A DNA stretch of 47,221 nucleotides. Source: an uncultured Bacteroidota bacterium. GTDB taxonomy: Bacteria; Bacteroidota; Bacteroidia; Bacteroidales; FEN-979. Below the pieces are notes generated by a model, which was given only the letters and a program-made list of their open reading frames with translations, did not search any database and was not told where the DNA came from. The position numbers and the translations under genes were made by a program. Positions 7,984 to 18,000 of this stretch are shown here, one piece after another. The stretch covers positions 1-47,221 of the forward strand of contig CALCGJ010000187.1 in assembly GCA_937900965.1 (NCBI GenBank), written 5' to 3'. Numbering within the stretch: the first letter of the stretch is position 1; every line of letters starts with the position of its first letter.

Positions 7984-10900
7984 AACTTTCCGGGTTTTAC
8001 AGATTCACGATTTTTCAAAAGACTATAAACAATGGGGACGATGTAGATGTTCAGCAGGGTTGAGGTTAGCAACCCTCCCAGGATGACTTTTGCCATTGGG
8101 CTTTGAATCTCATTACCCGTCAGATCTCCGTTGAGCGCTAATGGGACAAGCGCAAGAGCGGCGGTCAATGCGGTCATTAGAATAGGATTCAGACGATCGG
8201 ATGAGCCTTTGATAATGGTTTCACGAATACTGACGCCCAGTTTCTGCAGGTTCTGGTAGTGCGAAATCAGGAGTATACCGTTCCTGGTCGCAATCCCGAA
8301 GAGTGTTATGAAACCAATAATGGCCGGAATACACAACATACCCGATGTGAAATAAATGGAAAATACACCACCAATTAGTGCAAATGGCAGGTTAAGCAGG
8401 ATTATACCTGCCAGTTTCAGATTCTTAAACTCCTGAAAAAGCAACAGGAATATTATCAGAATTGCAATTATAGAAGTAATCAGTAGTGTTTGCGACGCTC
8501 TGGCTTCACTTTCAAACTGACCGCCATATTCGATACGGTAGCCTTTTGGGAGGGTTATTTTTGCGTTGATATTATCCTGGAGATCCTTGACTACACCTCG
8601 TAAATCTCGCCCAGATACATTGGCAGATACTACAATTTTCCGTTGAACATTTTCCCTGCTGATGGAATTTGGTCCTGTAACAGATACGATGTCTGCCACT
8701 TGCTCCAGCGGAACTTTTTTTCCGTCATAGGTATCGATTAGTGAAGAGCGGATTCCTTCGATCGTATTTATATAATCGTTATTTAACCGCAGAACGAGGT
8801 TAAAACTCCTTTGCCCTTCATAGATATTGGCTAATTTTTCGCCGCCCAATGCGATGTCGATAAATTCATTGAACTGTTCAATGGTTATTCCATAATTTGC
8901 CAGCATATCCCTGTTTGCCCGAATTTGAATCTGTGGAATTTCGATTTGCTGTTCAACATTTACATCTACCAACCCCTTTACTCCCACAATAGCAGCTTTA
9001 ATTTCATTACCTGTTGAAAACATGGTATTCAAATCAGTTCCAAACAGTTTTATGGCAATATTAGCCCTGGTCCCTGAAAGCATATGGTCAATTCTATGTC
9101 CCAGCGGCTGCCCTATTGTAAATGCAATTGCAGGTATTCCGGCTAATTTTTTTCTGACATCATCAAGAAACTCAGTTCGGCTTCGATCATTGAGTTTGAA
9201 ATTAACATCAATTTCAGCACTGTTTGTCGTTTGCGAATGTTCATCAAGTTCACCCCGTCCGGTTCTGCGGGCAGTACTTTCCACTTCAGGAATGAGAAGC
9301 AATTCCGTTTCAACTAAGTTTCCCAAACGGTTACTCTCCTCTAAAGATGTCCCAGGCTTACAGATGACCGATAACGTAAGTGATCCTTCATTGAACTCAG
9401 GCAGAAAACTTCGCCCCATCCGGGTGAAGGTCAGTAGTGAGATAAAAAATAGGAGCAGTGAAGAAACAAGGATAAGTCTTTTATGGTTTAAGGCCCATCC
9501 AAGCGAATTCTCATAATAGCCTGAAAGCTTACGTACAAGCCATTTATCTTTCTCGTTTTTCGAAAGATATTTCTCATTTGTTAAAAGTAGTTTGCAAAGC
9601 AATGGTGTCAGCGTCATGGCTACGACAAGCGAGATAAAAAGGGAAACTATAAATGATATCCCCAATGGTTTAAGCATACGCCCTTCCATTCCGGAAAGAA
9701 AGAATAGCGGGAGAAATGCTACCATTATGATCAGCGTGGCGTTAAGAATTGATGCACGGATCTCTTTGGAAGCCTCAAAAACGACAGTGAAAGAAGATTG
9801 ACGTTCGTCTTTGTTTTTCAAACGGTTCTGACGAAGCCTCTTATAAACATTCTCAACATCAATAATGGCATCATCGACCAGGGCTCCGATTGCAATTGCC
9901 ATCCCACCTAGGCTCATCGTATTTATGGTTAATCCCATTGCCTTCAAGACCAACAACGCACCAAAGAGCGACAGTGGAATAGCAAAAAGAGAGATAATGG
10001 TAGTACGGAAACTTCCCAGGAAGAGAAACAGAATGATGATCACAAAAATGCTACCCTCAATCAAAGCTCTTGTAACATTGTTTATGGATGTCTCAATAAA
10101 ATCAGCCTGACGGAATATCTTGGTATCTAATTTGACATCAGCTGGTAGTGTTTTCTGTAGAACAGATAGGTTTGATTCAAGCTGTCTTGTTAATTTCAGC
10201 GTGTTGGCATTGGGCTGTTTTGAAACGGAAATAATGATGGCATTTTTGGCATTTTCAGAAGCGTATCCCATTTTAACGGCACTTCCTATTTTCACCTCGG
10301 CAATATCGCTGATTCTGACAGGCTTGCCATTGATTGACTTTATAAAAGACTTTCCAAGTGCCTCCAGATCATAGGTCCGGGCAATTCCACGCACTGCATA
10401 TTCATTTCCGAATTGCCTGACTGTACCACCGGAAGAGTTCTGACTTATCCCTTTACACACATTCGCCAACTCACTAAATGAAATTTTGTAATACTTCATT
10501 TTCTGAGGGTCAGCCAATACTTGATACTGTTTATAATCTCCGCCGATTATGGTAACCTGTGAGACACCTCCGGTTGCTAGGAGTAAGGGCTTTATATTCC
10601 AGTCGGCAATCGTGCGTAAATCCATCATACTGGTGCTGTCGGACTGGATACCAATGAAAAACATTTCACCCATTACACTGGACTGTGGTGCAAGCATCGG
10701 CTGTCCGACCCCAAGAGGCATTTGAGATGATACGCTTATCAGTTTCTCACTTACAATCTGGCGGGCCTTGAATATGTCTGTTCCCCAATCAAACTCAACC
10801 CAAACAAATGAAAATCCCTGTGCCGAAGCAGATCGTACTCTGCGCACATCAGTCGCTCCATTTACTGCAGCTTCTAAAGGAAAAGTTACCAGTTTCTCAA

Positions 10901-11081
10901 CTTCTTCAGAGGCCATGCCGTGTGCATCAGTCATGATCACAACTGTAGGTGCCGTAAGGTCGGGAAATACATCAACATCAATGGTCGTAGCGGTACGGAT
11001 ACCAAGTACAACCATCACAACTGCGCATAACAATATGAAATACTTATTATTAAGCGAAAATTTTATAATATTGTTTAACAT
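7980..11081 (-). CDS. HME-type RND heavy-metal efflux pump (CusA/CzcA family)
   Basis: At 1033 residues this is a full-length RND pump of the heavy-metal family. It has an N-terminal helix, a periplasmic porter domain (GGVSQVTIIGGDYKQYQVLA), the TM2-TM6 block from about residue 340, a second porter domain from about 565 and a C-terminal helix block. TM4 carries IGALVDDAIIDVENVYKRLR, the paired acidic residues of the proton relay and the signature that separates metal pumps from drug pumps. This DDAIIDVEN version belongs to HME groups whose metal is not predicted with certainty (Cu/Ag or divalent Zn/Co/Ni). The gene is cotranscribed with its adaptor and outer-membrane factor. Confidence 0.92.
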   Translation of the reverse strand: MLNNIIKFSLNNKYFILLCAVVMVVLGIRTATTIDVDVFPDLTAPTVVIMTDAHGMASEEVEKLVTFPLEAAVNGATDVRRVRSASAQGFSFVWVEFDWGTDIFKARQIVSEKLISVSSQMPLGVGQPMLAPQSSVMGEMFFIGIQSDSTSMMDLRTIADWNIKPLLLATGGVSQVTIIGGDYKQYQVLADPQKMKYYKISFSELANVCKGISQNSSGGTVRQFGNEYAVRGIARTYDLEALGKSFIKSINGKPVRISDIAEVKIGSAVKMGYASENAKNAIIISVSKQPNANTLKLTRQLESNLSVLQKTLPADVKLDTKIFRQADFIETSINNVTRALIEGSIFVIIILFLFLGSFRTTIISLFAIPLSLFGALLVLKAMGLTINTMSLGGMAIAIGALVDDAIIDVENVYKRLRQNRLKNKDERQSSFTVVFEASKEIRASILNATLIIMVAFLPLFFLSGMEGRMLKPLGISFIVSLFISLVVAMTLTPLLCKLLLTNEKYLSKNEKDKWLVRKLSGYYENSLGWALNHKRLILVSSLLLFFISLLTFTRMGRSFLPEFNEGSLTLSVICKPGTSLEESNRLGNLVETELLLIPEVESTARRTGRGELDEHSQTTNSAEIDVNFKLNDRSRTEFLDDVRKKLAGIPAIAFTIGQPLGHRIDHMLSGTRANIAIKLFGTDLNTMFSTGNEIKAAIVGVKGLVDVNVEQQIEIPQIQIRANRDMLANYGITIEQFNEFIDIALGGEKLANIYEGQRSFNLVLRLNNDYINTIEGIRSSLIDTYDGKKVPLEQVADIVSVTGPNSISRENVQRKIVVSANVSGRDLRGVVKDLQDNINAKITLPKGYRIEYGGQFESEARASQTLLITSIIAILIIFLLLFQEFKNLKLAGIILLNLPFALIGGVFSIYFTSGMLCIPAIIGFITLFGIATRNGILLISHYQNLQKLGVSIRETIIKGSSDRLNPILMTALTAALALVPLALNGDLTGNEIQSPMAKVILGGLLTSTLLNIYIVPIVYSLLKNRESVKPGKL

Positions 11082-11092
11082 GGTTGCAGTTT

Positions 11093-12595
11093 TTAATGAA
11101 CGTGTCCGGCATGAGCATCTAAAGTACCTGTTGCCTGGGATAATTTTACCATGATGGCTCCATTGCTGACTATCCGCTCGTTTTGATTAATTCCTTGTCG
11201 AATCTCTGTTTTCAATCCATCCGTTACCCCAATCTTAACTTCCCTCTTCTCAAATAACTCAGGGTGGATCTGTATGAAAACAAAATGGTTTCCCTGTTCT
11301 TCCATTATGGATGAATTTGGTATAGTGAGTGCATCACTGCTTGACTGTGTTTTTAAGAAGAGTTCTACAAAACTGCCGGCAACGAAACTGCCCTTATTAT
11401 CAATCTGGAGATTAACCGGGATCAAATAATTGTCATCATTGGTGTTCCGGCCATATGACAATACCTTTCCGTTTAACTCTTCCAGTGTATAGGTTTTATT
11501 ATCCTGAAGTGTTCGGATATTCGCAGAAACGATGGATGCTAAGGATGACACATACTTCTGCTGAACATCTGCGCGAAGCAATAGTACTTTATTCTGTGCA
11601 ACACTGATGAGCGGCTGTCCTGTTTCGACATACTGTCCATTCTGAACAAAAAGTTGCTTTATAAAAGCAGTCAACGGGCTGGTAACAGTTTGGCCTGTCG
11701 AACTAAAATTCTTGCTTAGATTATCATAGACTGTTTTAGCATTTTCATAATCATTTTTTGATTTAGAAAATTCCTTTTCAGATACAATCTTATCCTTAAC
11801 CAATTCAGCCTGGCGGTCAAAGTCAGCCTTGGTCTTCTCGAAATTATTTCTAGCTTCCGAAAACCTTACTTCTGCATTCCCATCAGCCAGACCGCTGCCG
11901 GAAAGGGTAAAAAGAGACTGACCTGCCTTTACCTCTTGACCTTCCAGAATATTCAAACTGGCATACATTACCAGACCATTGGTTTTTGCCGACAAGATAA
12001 CTTCATCACCCTGGGAAGGTTGAATCTTGGCTGTTGTTTTAATTATCCGGCCAAATGGCTGTATTACCGGCAATTCAGTAGCAAAATCAATTTTCCAGGA
12101 TTGCTCTTTTGTAAAAACAACTGTATTGGTCCTTGAGTTAATCCATGTTGCGGCAGCGCTATCAACTGCTTTTTCGTCAGAATAAATAGATATATCCGAA
12201 ATAATGACCTGGTATTGCTGTTGGTTTGTCACTATGTCATAGATGATTTGACCCCGACCCTGCACCTTAGGAGTTATGTCAAAACTATAGATTCCTTTTC
12301 TTGAAGGCTTTTCGAGAAATTGACTTACCTCAATCCCCCCGACAACTAATCTCATTTTCACACCTCCGGTAACAACCGGCTTAAAGTCATTCAGAAAAGA
12401 AAGATGTGATAAAACATTCGACATTTTCCCTTTAACAAATGGGTCTGCTTCTGCAAACACCTCTATATCATTGCTATAAGCCGTAAGTTGAATTTTAATT
12501 TTTTCTGATTCACCGTCATGATCCTTGTCATGTTCACCGGTGCAACCTGCAAATACGAGTGCAAGTAATCCCCAAAAGAATATTTTCCTTTTCAT
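11093..12595 (-). CDS. Periplasmic adaptor lipoprotein of the metal efflux pump (CusB-like)
   Basis: The 500-residue protein starts with a lipoprotein signal (LALVFAGC, lipidated Cys 18), then a short His/Asp/Glu-rich tract (about 20-30) that could bind metal. An extra N-terminal domain (about 35-160) typical of Bacteroidota CusB proteins follows. Next comes the membrane-fusion core: barrel-sandwich hybrid halves around a helical hairpin (about 240-300) and a beta-barrel near 340-420. It ends in a His-rich tail, HAGHVH. It links pump and outer-membrane channel, and is the first gene of the three-gene pump operon, with 11 bp before the pump gene. Confidence 0.9.
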   Translation of the reverse strand: MKRKIFFWGLLALVFAGCTGEHDKDHDGESEKIKIQLTAYSNDIEVFAEADPFVKGKMSNVLSHLSFLNDFKPVVTGGVKMRLVVGGIEVSQFLEKPSRKGIYSFDITPKVQGRGQIIYDIVTNQQQYQVIISDISIYSDEKAVDSAAATWINSRTNTVVFTKEQSWKIDFATELPVIQPFGRIIKTTAKIQPSQGDEVILSAKTNGLVMYASLNILEGQEVKAGQSLFTLSGSGLADGNAEVRFSEARNNFEKTKADFDRQAELVKDKIVSEKEFSKSKNDYENAKTVYDNLSKNFSSTGQTVTSPLTAFIKQLFVQNGQYVETGQPLISVAQNKVLLLRADVQQKYVSSLASIVSANIRTLQDNKTYTLEELNGKVLSYGRNTNDDNYLIPVNLQIDNKGSFVAGSFVELFLKTQSSSDALTIPNSSIMEEQGNHFVFIQIHPELFEKREVKIGVTDGLKTEIRQGINQNERIVSNGAIMVKLSQATGTLDAHAGHVH

Positions 12596-12630
12596 TTATA
12601 AATGGTATTTGATTTGAAAATGATTAACTG

Positions 12631-12677
12631 CAATGCATGAAGGAACGACGGTAAATCACAATTACCGTAATGCATTG
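12631..12677. promoter_or_regulatory. Nested inverted repeat upstream of the pump operon
   Basis: CAATGCAT at 12631-12638 pairs with ATGCATTG at 12670-12677, and inside it ACGGTAA at 12648-12654 pairs with TTACCGT at 12662-12668. The element sits 36 bp upstream of the adaptor start and just after the stop of the His-rich protein gene. There is no T-run on either side, so it is not a standard terminator. An operator or a 5' leader structure controlling the pump operon is possible. Confidence 0.45.
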
Positions 12678-12693
12678 GCCAGAAACGATGAGG

Positions 12694-13131
12694 TTAAGTC
12701 AGGGGAGGCGCCCTTAATCCATCACTATGATTTAAGAATCGAATATAAAAAGGTATGTAAAAATGCTGCTTGTGGAGAGAGAATCCAACAGGTTGCAAGG
12801 ACTTTGTGAATTGTAAATTTAAAAAGCCGGTCTGATATTTAAATGAAAAAATCTGGATTTTGGAGTCAGACCGCAATAAAAATGCTGATCTGATGGAATT
12901 TTTAGAAACAAAAAGGTCTTGTTTTAAGATACATAATTGTGTCTGGCACTCACCGTCATCTTCATGGCCTGGATTTGTGCCCTGATGGCGATTAGTTGCA
13001 TCATCCTTTGCGCAATGAGTATCCAGTAAACAAACCTGCTTTTGGTGATGGTGATGAGGAATAGCACTATGAGCCAATAAGATTATACTGGCAATAAAAA
13101 TGAATGATATTCCAATGAATCGTTTTAGCAT
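12694..13131 (-). CDS. His-rich single-pass membrane or periplasmic protein beside the metal pump
   Basis: I place the start at the internal ATG 13131 (MLKRFIGISFIFIASIILLA), because this begins a clean signal or anchor helix; the longer frame adds 28 unlikely residues. The helix is followed by HSAIPHHHHQKQVC and two further Cys (DTHC, CQTQLC), a set of possible metal ligands in the periplasm. The protein of about 145 residues ends in a Leu-rich stretch and a Pro-Pro tail. It resembles the small unknown proteins often found in Bacteroidota next to CusAB-type pumps. A metal-sensing or metal-handling role is inferred from composition and context. Confidence 0.6.
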   Translation of the reverse strand: MLKRFIGISFIFIASIILLAHSAIPHHHHQKQVCLLDTHCAKDDATNRHQGTNPGHEDDGECQTQLCILKQDLFVSKNSIRSAFLLRSDSKIQIFSFKYQTGFLNLQFTKSLQPVGFSLHKQHFYIPFYIRFLNHSDGLRAPPLT

Positions 13132-13247
13132 TCTATCGCAATCTGAACAATGCAAATGTAAAAAATAATTATTTCCTGTCAAGTCAACCGCAGTCCTTAA
13201 AATCCAACAAGCCAACCATCAGCAATGCTTGATGTTTAATTGACATC

Positions 13248-13805
13248 TTAATTTATATGACTGAGTAGTATTTTCAATCCAATTCCAATTAAAATAACAC
13301 CTCCAATAATCTCCATTCTTTTTCCTAGTTTACCCCCAACCTTTTTCCCAAACAACATCCCGACCATAGAAACCAGGAAGGTAACAACCCCAATAATCAA
13401 TATTGACCAATAAATATTTATTTCAATTAATGCAAAGCTAACCCCGACCACCAGAGCATCAATGCTGGTCGCTACTGCCATTCCGAGTAGCACTACAAGG
13501 TTTAATGGATTGAAATTGCTGTTTTCCTCGTCTTTTTTCAAACTTTCATAGGCCATTTTCATCCCTAGCACAGACAATAATCCAAATGCAACCCAATGGT
13601 CATAATTTGCAATAAGACCGGAAACCTGATTCCCTAAAATCCAACCAATGAGGGGCATCAATGACTGAAAAAATGCCAAGGTAAATGCTATTTTAACAGC
13701 CTGGAAAAACCGGATATGTCGGATAGTTAAGCCAGAGGAGATAGAAACAGCAAAAGTATCAAAGGACAGCCCCACAGCAATCAGAAGTATTGTTATTAAG
13801 TCCAT
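13248..13805 (-). CDS. mntP: MntP-family manganese exporter
   Basis: The 185-residue protein has six predicted helices and the two related halves of the MntP (DUF204) family: GLSFDTFAVSISSGL near residue 12 and MAVATSIDALVVGVSFALIE near 108. The Asp residues in the two motifs are the conserved metal-site residues of the family. Length matches the family (about 180-190). It exports Mn2+ across the inner membrane and protects against manganese overload. In other bacteria a Mn riboswitch or MntR often controls it; I could not identify either upstream. It lies between the His-rich gene and the zinc-ribbon gene on the same strand. Confidence 0.88.
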   Translation of the reverse strand: MDLITILLIAVGLSFDTFAVSISSGLTIRHIRFFQAVKIAFTLAFFQSLMPLIGWILGNQVSGLIANYDHWVAFGLLSVLGMKMAYESLKKDEENSNFNPLNLVVLLGMAVATSIDALVVGVSFALIEINIYWSILIIGVVTFLVSMVGMLFGKKVGGKLGKRMEIIGGVILIGIGLKILLSHIN

Positions 13806-13881
13806 AAAAGTTATTGTATTTACACCGGCAAATGTAAACTAATATTTTCCTCAATTGATGCTATGACTGCAATACCATTGT

Positions 13882-14127
13882 TTAATCAAACAATTCGTTA
13901 AGCCAGTTTTTCTTTCTTTGATGTTTGTAATAATCATGCTGTTTGTGATCATCAAAGTGTGGTCGGGATTGAAAATCGAGGTTATTGACAGGCTGAGATG
14001 ATTTTTCGATAATTTTATCGAGTTCACCCCTGTCCAACCAGATTCCACGACAATTCGGGCAATAATCGATTTCTATTCCCTGTCTCTCGGACATCACTAA
14101 TGGTACATTACATTTCGGGCAATTCAT
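13882..14127 (-). CDS. TFIIB-type zinc-ribbon protein
   Basis: The 81-residue protein opens with MNCPKCNVPLVMSERQGIEI and continues DYCPNCRGIWLDRGELDKII. This is the complete two-CxxC zinc ribbon with the WLDRGEL helix start that defines the bacterial zf-TFIIB family. The rest (about 43-81) is polar and His-rich, with a basic end. Such proteins are small, cytoplasmic and of unknown molecular role; DNA, RNA or protein binding is possible. It stands on the same strand between mntP and the P-type ATPase. Confidence 0.85.
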   Translation of the reverse strand: MNCPKCNVPLVMSERQGIEIDYCPNCRGIWLDRGELDKIIEKSSQPVNNLDFQSRPHFDDHKQHDYYKHQRKKNWLNELFD

Positions 14128-14211
14128 AAGATAAAAGTTTAAGTTATTGGTATATTATTATTTGTGAGTTAAATCTGTATCTGTTTCTGTCCATTATGGG
14201 ATTGAGAAATC

Positions 14212-16944
14212 TTATATCAAGGATTGAACCTTTTTTTCAATCCAAATCATTGGAAAAATTAACAATCCGATACCGGCCGAAACCAAAATATCTCTTAAAT
14301 CCAGAGAGGCTGTTCCAAATATTCTTTGCATAAAAGGATTATAAACAAATAATGCCTGAAGGGCCAGTATTGACCCAATCCCTATAAAAATAGTCTTATT
14401 ACTGAAAATGCCAATCCTTATTAAAGAATCTTTTAGTGACCGGCAATTTAACATGTAAAAAATCTGAAACATAATAATAAAGGTTACTACAATTGTCTGA
14501 GACTTTGGCAATGCTTCCGCATTTGTAACACCACCTGACAACGCTTTTGAGTATTCCCAGTTGAACAGTATAATGGCCCCGGCTGTCATAATAATTGAAA
14601 CGAAAATCACTCGAAACGTGACAAATTTGTTGAAAAGAGGCTCATCCGGATCTCTTGGAGGTCGCCGCATTACATTAGGTTCTTTTGCCTCGAAAGCCAG
14701 TGGCAGGGCAAGGGCTATGGCCGCAACAAGGTTTATCCAGAGAAGCTGGGTTGGCAGCATGGGCAACAAGAGTTCTTTCGTTAGTGCGTTGAACGGGAAA
14801 AACATTATGCCATAGATAAGTATGAGCGCCAGTCCGAAGTTTGTTGGGAGTAAAAACACCAGCGACTTAATCAGGTTGTCATATACCCTCCTTCCTTCCT
14901 CGACTGCGGCACTGATACTTGAAAAATTGTCATCGGCAAGCACAATGTCTGCCGATTCCTTTGAAACCGATGTGCCGGTGATGCCCATAGCTATACCAAT
15001 GTTTGACTGTTTAAGTGATGGTGCGTCATTTACGCCATCACCTGTCATGGCAACAATGTGGTTGTTTCTTTGTAATGCCTTTACTAATTTAAGTTTATGC
15101 TCGGGGGCAACACGAGCAAAAATATTGATTTCATTTACTATTCTATGTAGTGTTTCATCGTCCATTTTTGATAGTTCAACACCTGTCACAACAGCCCCAG
15201 TTGCAGACAACCCGATGTCTATCCCGATAGATCGAGCCGTAGCGCGGTGATCTCCCGTAATCATTTTTACCGTAACCCCTGCATTATGGCAGGCTTTTAT
15301 CGCCTCAATTGCTTCGGCACGGGGAGGATCAATCATGCCAATTAGGCCGACAAATTGGAATCCATCTTGCACATCGGTTTTCAATAGTTCTTTGTTGTCG
15401 TTATTCCAACCTTTCTGAGCCACTGCCAATACGCGCATTCCTTTAAATCCGAATTGTTCAATTTGATGGAAAATTAGATTGTGTTCCAGCGGATAACCTC
15501 CAAGGTGTTGCAGGCAGCGCAACATAATCACCTCGGGTGCACCCTTTATAATGATCATTCTTTCGTTATCCCCGGTAAGAGTGGCCATATACTGCTGTTC
15601 AGAATCAAAAGGGATGACATCTTTTCTGGGATGTTTTTTGCGTAATTCATCTGCAATTATTTTTGCCTTAGCTGCAGCAACGATAATAGCAGCTTCCGTA
15701 GGATCGCCTACAATACAATATTCATTTCCGGCAGCATTAATATTTGCATCGCTGCACAAAACCGCATTTTTCAATAATGTCTTAACATCGTTGGGTAAAT
15801 CCTTCAATTCTTGTCCATTTAGCAAAAAAACACCGGATAAGTTATACCCGACACCCGATATTTGCAAAGAATTTTGGGCAGTCCATAGTTCATTTACGGT
15901 CATCTCATTTCGTGTAAGAGTTCCGGTTTTATCAGTGCAAATTACTGTTGTGCTTCCCAATGTTTCTACCGCCGGGAGTTTACGAATAATCGCCTTGCGT
16001 TTGGCCATGCGTTGTACTCCGATAGCAAGGGCTATTGTGACCACAGCCGGAAGACCTTCCGGAATTGCTCCTACAGCCAATGCAATGGCAAAAATCAAAC
16101 TCTCTTTTAAAGCTAATCCTAACAAAATACCTTGTCCGGTTGAACGGATTGTACCAATTATCATGATTAACGCCGTAATTATGATAATCCCGATGGTGAG
16201 ATAATTGCCGATGGTCGCCAACTTTTTTGTTAGTGGAGTCTCTAAATCAGTCGCTTCACTCAACATATTCGATATTTTTCCAAGTTCGGTCAACATGCCT
16301 GTTGCAACAACGACAGCCGTAGCAGTACCTGATGATATAAGCGTACCGCCATAAACCATACACTTTCGATCACCGGTTACTGCGTCAATGTTAACAGAAT
16401 TAACTGATTTTTGTGCCGGCAATGACTCACCGGTAAGGGCTGCTTCTTCAACCAGTAAGTTTTTCTGGTGAATCAGCCTCATATCAGCAGGTACGCGATC
16501 TCCAGCTGCCAATTGCACCACATCACCAGGAACTATTTCGGATACAGGAATTGTCACAGGATGGTCATCACGCAAAACAGTTGCGTTTTCAGGAACCATA
16601 TCGCTGAGGGCTTCAATAGCTTTTCCGGCTTTAAACTCCTGAATAAAACCTATAATGGTATTTATAATAACAACCGACAGAACTACTAACCCATCTGTAA
16701 TTTTCCCAAGTAGGGTTGCCAATGTGCTGGAACAAAGCAGAACCCAAATGAGGGGATTATTTATTTGTCTCCATAAAAGCTTTAAAGGTCCATCTTTCTT
16801 TTTCCTTTTAATCTGATTTACCCCAAATGTCAAAAGCCTCCTTTTTGCTTCTGCTGATGTCAGCCCATTTTGCGAAGTTCCAAATTCTTCAAGAACTTCA
16901 TCACATTCTTTTGCATGCCATTGTACCGCTTCAGATTTATTCAT
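14212..16944 (-). CDS. Cation-transporting P-type ATPase (P2 type)
   Basis: The 910-residue protein has a full P2-type layout: a cation-ATPase N-terminal domain (about 5-65), the actuator loop with TGES at 171-174, and TM4 with the PEGLP motif at 295-299. The phosphorylation motif DKTGT follows with Asp 338, then the nucleotide domain with KGAPE, the MTGDGVNDAP hinge and a C-terminal six-helix bundle. The PEGLP motif is usual for Ca2+/Mn2+ or related pumps. TM6 reads WINLVAAIALALPLAFE rather than the NLVTDGLPA of classical Ca2+ pumps, so it lacks the Asp of that site and the ion is uncertain. ATP-driven export at the inner membrane is expected. Confidence 0.9.
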   Translation of the reverse strand: MNKSEAVQWHAKECDEVLEEFGTSQNGLTSAEAKRRLLTFGVNQIKRKKKDGPLKLLWRQINNPLIWVLLCSSTLATLLGKITDGLVVLSVVIINTIIGFIQEFKAGKAIEALSDMVPENATVLRDDHPVTIPVSEIVPGDVVQLAAGDRVPADMRLIHQKNLLVEEAALTGESLPAQKSVNSVNIDAVTGDRKCMVYGGTLISSGTATAVVVATGMLTELGKISNMLSEATDLETPLTKKLATIGNYLTIGIIIITALIMIIGTIRSTGQGILLGLALKESLIFAIALAVGAIPEGLPAVVTIALAIGVQRMAKRKAIIRKLPAVETLGSTTVICTDKTGTLTRNEMTVNELWTAQNSLQISGVGYNLSGVFLLNGQELKDLPNDVKTLLKNAVLCSDANINAAGNEYCIVGDPTEAAIIVAAAKAKIIADELRKKHPRKDVIPFDSEQQYMATLTGDNERMIIIKGAPEVIMLRCLQHLGGYPLEHNLIFHQIEQFGFKGMRVLAVAQKGWNNDNKELLKTDVQDGFQFVGLIGMIDPPRAEAIEAIKACHNAGVTVKMITGDHRATARSIGIDIGLSATGAVVTGVELSKMDDETLHRIVNEINIFARVAPEHKLKLVKALQRNNHIVAMTGDGVNDAPSLKQSNIGIAMGITGTSVSKESADIVLADDNFSSISAAVEEGRRVYDNLIKSLVFLLPTNFGLALILIYGIMFFPFNALTKELLLPMLPTQLLWINLVAAIALALPLAFEAKEPNVMRRPPRDPDEPLFNKFVTFRVIFVSIIMTAGAIILFNWEYSKALSGGVTNAEALPKSQTIVVTFIIMFQIFYMLNCRSLKDSLIRIGIFSNKTIFIGIGSILALQALFVYNPFMQRIFGTASLDLRDILVSAGIGLLIFPMIWIEKKVQSLI

Positions 16945-16991
16945 TTTCCTGGTTTTTGCTCACCTACACGATTTTTCTGCTAACCATTTGT

Positions 16992-17843
16992 TCATTTTTT
17001 CTGCAGGTCACTTACTCCAATAAACGGAACGGCACCACCGCCCGTAACCTGGGGCAGGATTCCATTCCATTTCTCTATTGCTTTGAGATTCGCCTCTATT
17101 TTTCTGAGCTCTATAAGGTCGGGTGAAATATTCATTTTCTGTAAACGCAATGCCTCTGCCTCTGCTGTTGCCGCAGCTACCGTTTGCTCTGCCTCAATCT
17201 TTATTCTATCCAGGTCTCTCTTTGCTTTTAGCGCATGTTGTTCTGCAGTCTGCTTGGCCTCAATAGCGTCCATAAATACCTTTGAGAAACTAAATGTAAC
17301 TATGGAAACAGCATCAACTGCAATATTCGAAGCCATAAGTTTTTCAGTAAGGGCTTCTTTCATAGCGGTACTTACTGCCGGCCTCTTTGTTATCAGTTCT
17401 TCAGCCGAATACTTCGCTGATACAGCTTTGGTTACTTCTTGAATTGCTGGATCTATAATACGTTCTTTGAATTCAACCCCGATGGTTTGATAAACTATAT
17501 TTGCCTTGTCGGGTATGATATGATAGTTAAGTGCAACCGATAGAGTCACATCCTGCAAGTCAGATGATGCCGATGATGCATCAGTCTGTGCCTTCTGAAC
17601 CTTTACGTCCATTATGATGACTTTCTGCATGATGGGCATTCTGAAATGCATTCCTTCATTCAAAACCTTGTCTTGAACAGCACCAAAATTCAGGACAATG
17701 CCTCTTTCACCTGCACCAATTTGAACCCAGGGTTTGAATATCATTAAAACCAAAAACAGAACTCCTATAATGAGGATTGTCCTCAAAGGGCCTTTCCTGA
17801 ATACTTTTTGCATCCCATCAATGTTAATATCCCGGTTTATCAT
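16992..17843 (-). CDS. SPFH/prohibitin family membrane protein
   Basis: The 283-residue protein has one N-terminal helix (about 21-40). An SPFH/band 7 domain follows with the GAGERGIVLNFGAVQDKVL start and VQKAQTDASSASSDLQDVTL, then a long Ala/Glu/Lys coiled coil (about 185-245) typical of prohibitins. Such proteins form ring assemblies in the inner membrane that organise microdomains and modulate membrane proteases such as FtsH. It lies 47 bp downstream of no other gene than the small-gene gap at 17844-18000 and is followed by the P-type ATPase, so it may scaffold that pump; this is inference. The C-terminus (GGGAVPFIGVSDLQKK) is family-like. Confidence 0.88.
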   Translation of the reverse strand: MINRDINIDGMQKVFRKGPLRTILIIGVLFLVLMIFKPWVQIGAGERGIVLNFGAVQDKVLNEGMHFRMPIMQKVIIMDVKVQKAQTDASSASSDLQDVTLSVALNYHIIPDKANIVYQTIGVEFKERIIDPAIQEVTKAVSAKYSAEELITKRPAVSTAMKEALTEKLMASNIAVDAVSIVTFSFSKVFMDAIEAKQTAEQHALKAKRDLDRIKIEAEQTVAAATAEAEALRLQKMNISPDLIELRKIEANLKAIEKWNGILPQVTGGGAVPFIGVSDLQKK

Positions 17844-18000
17844 ACTATTTGTTTTTTGTTATCTTGTGCAATTGGCTCTGCGGAATACGCCCCGTTTTTT
17901 AGAGTGGTATCTGATCTCCACTTAACCATTGTTACCGGTAATGAATAGTTCTCATGTTACCTGGTTTCTTTGTCGATTTTGTCCTGCCTGCTTTTCCTTT

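Noticed and set aside
9022-10374. Several plus-strand frames of 69-164 codons inside the RND pump gene
   Set aside because: They are shadows of the pump frame on the other strand, rich in Ser and Arg and without start signals.
14561-16204. Long plus-strand frames inside the P-type ATPase gene, up to 217 codons
   Set aside because: They are antisense to a complete, motif-perfect ATPase and have no recognisable domain.
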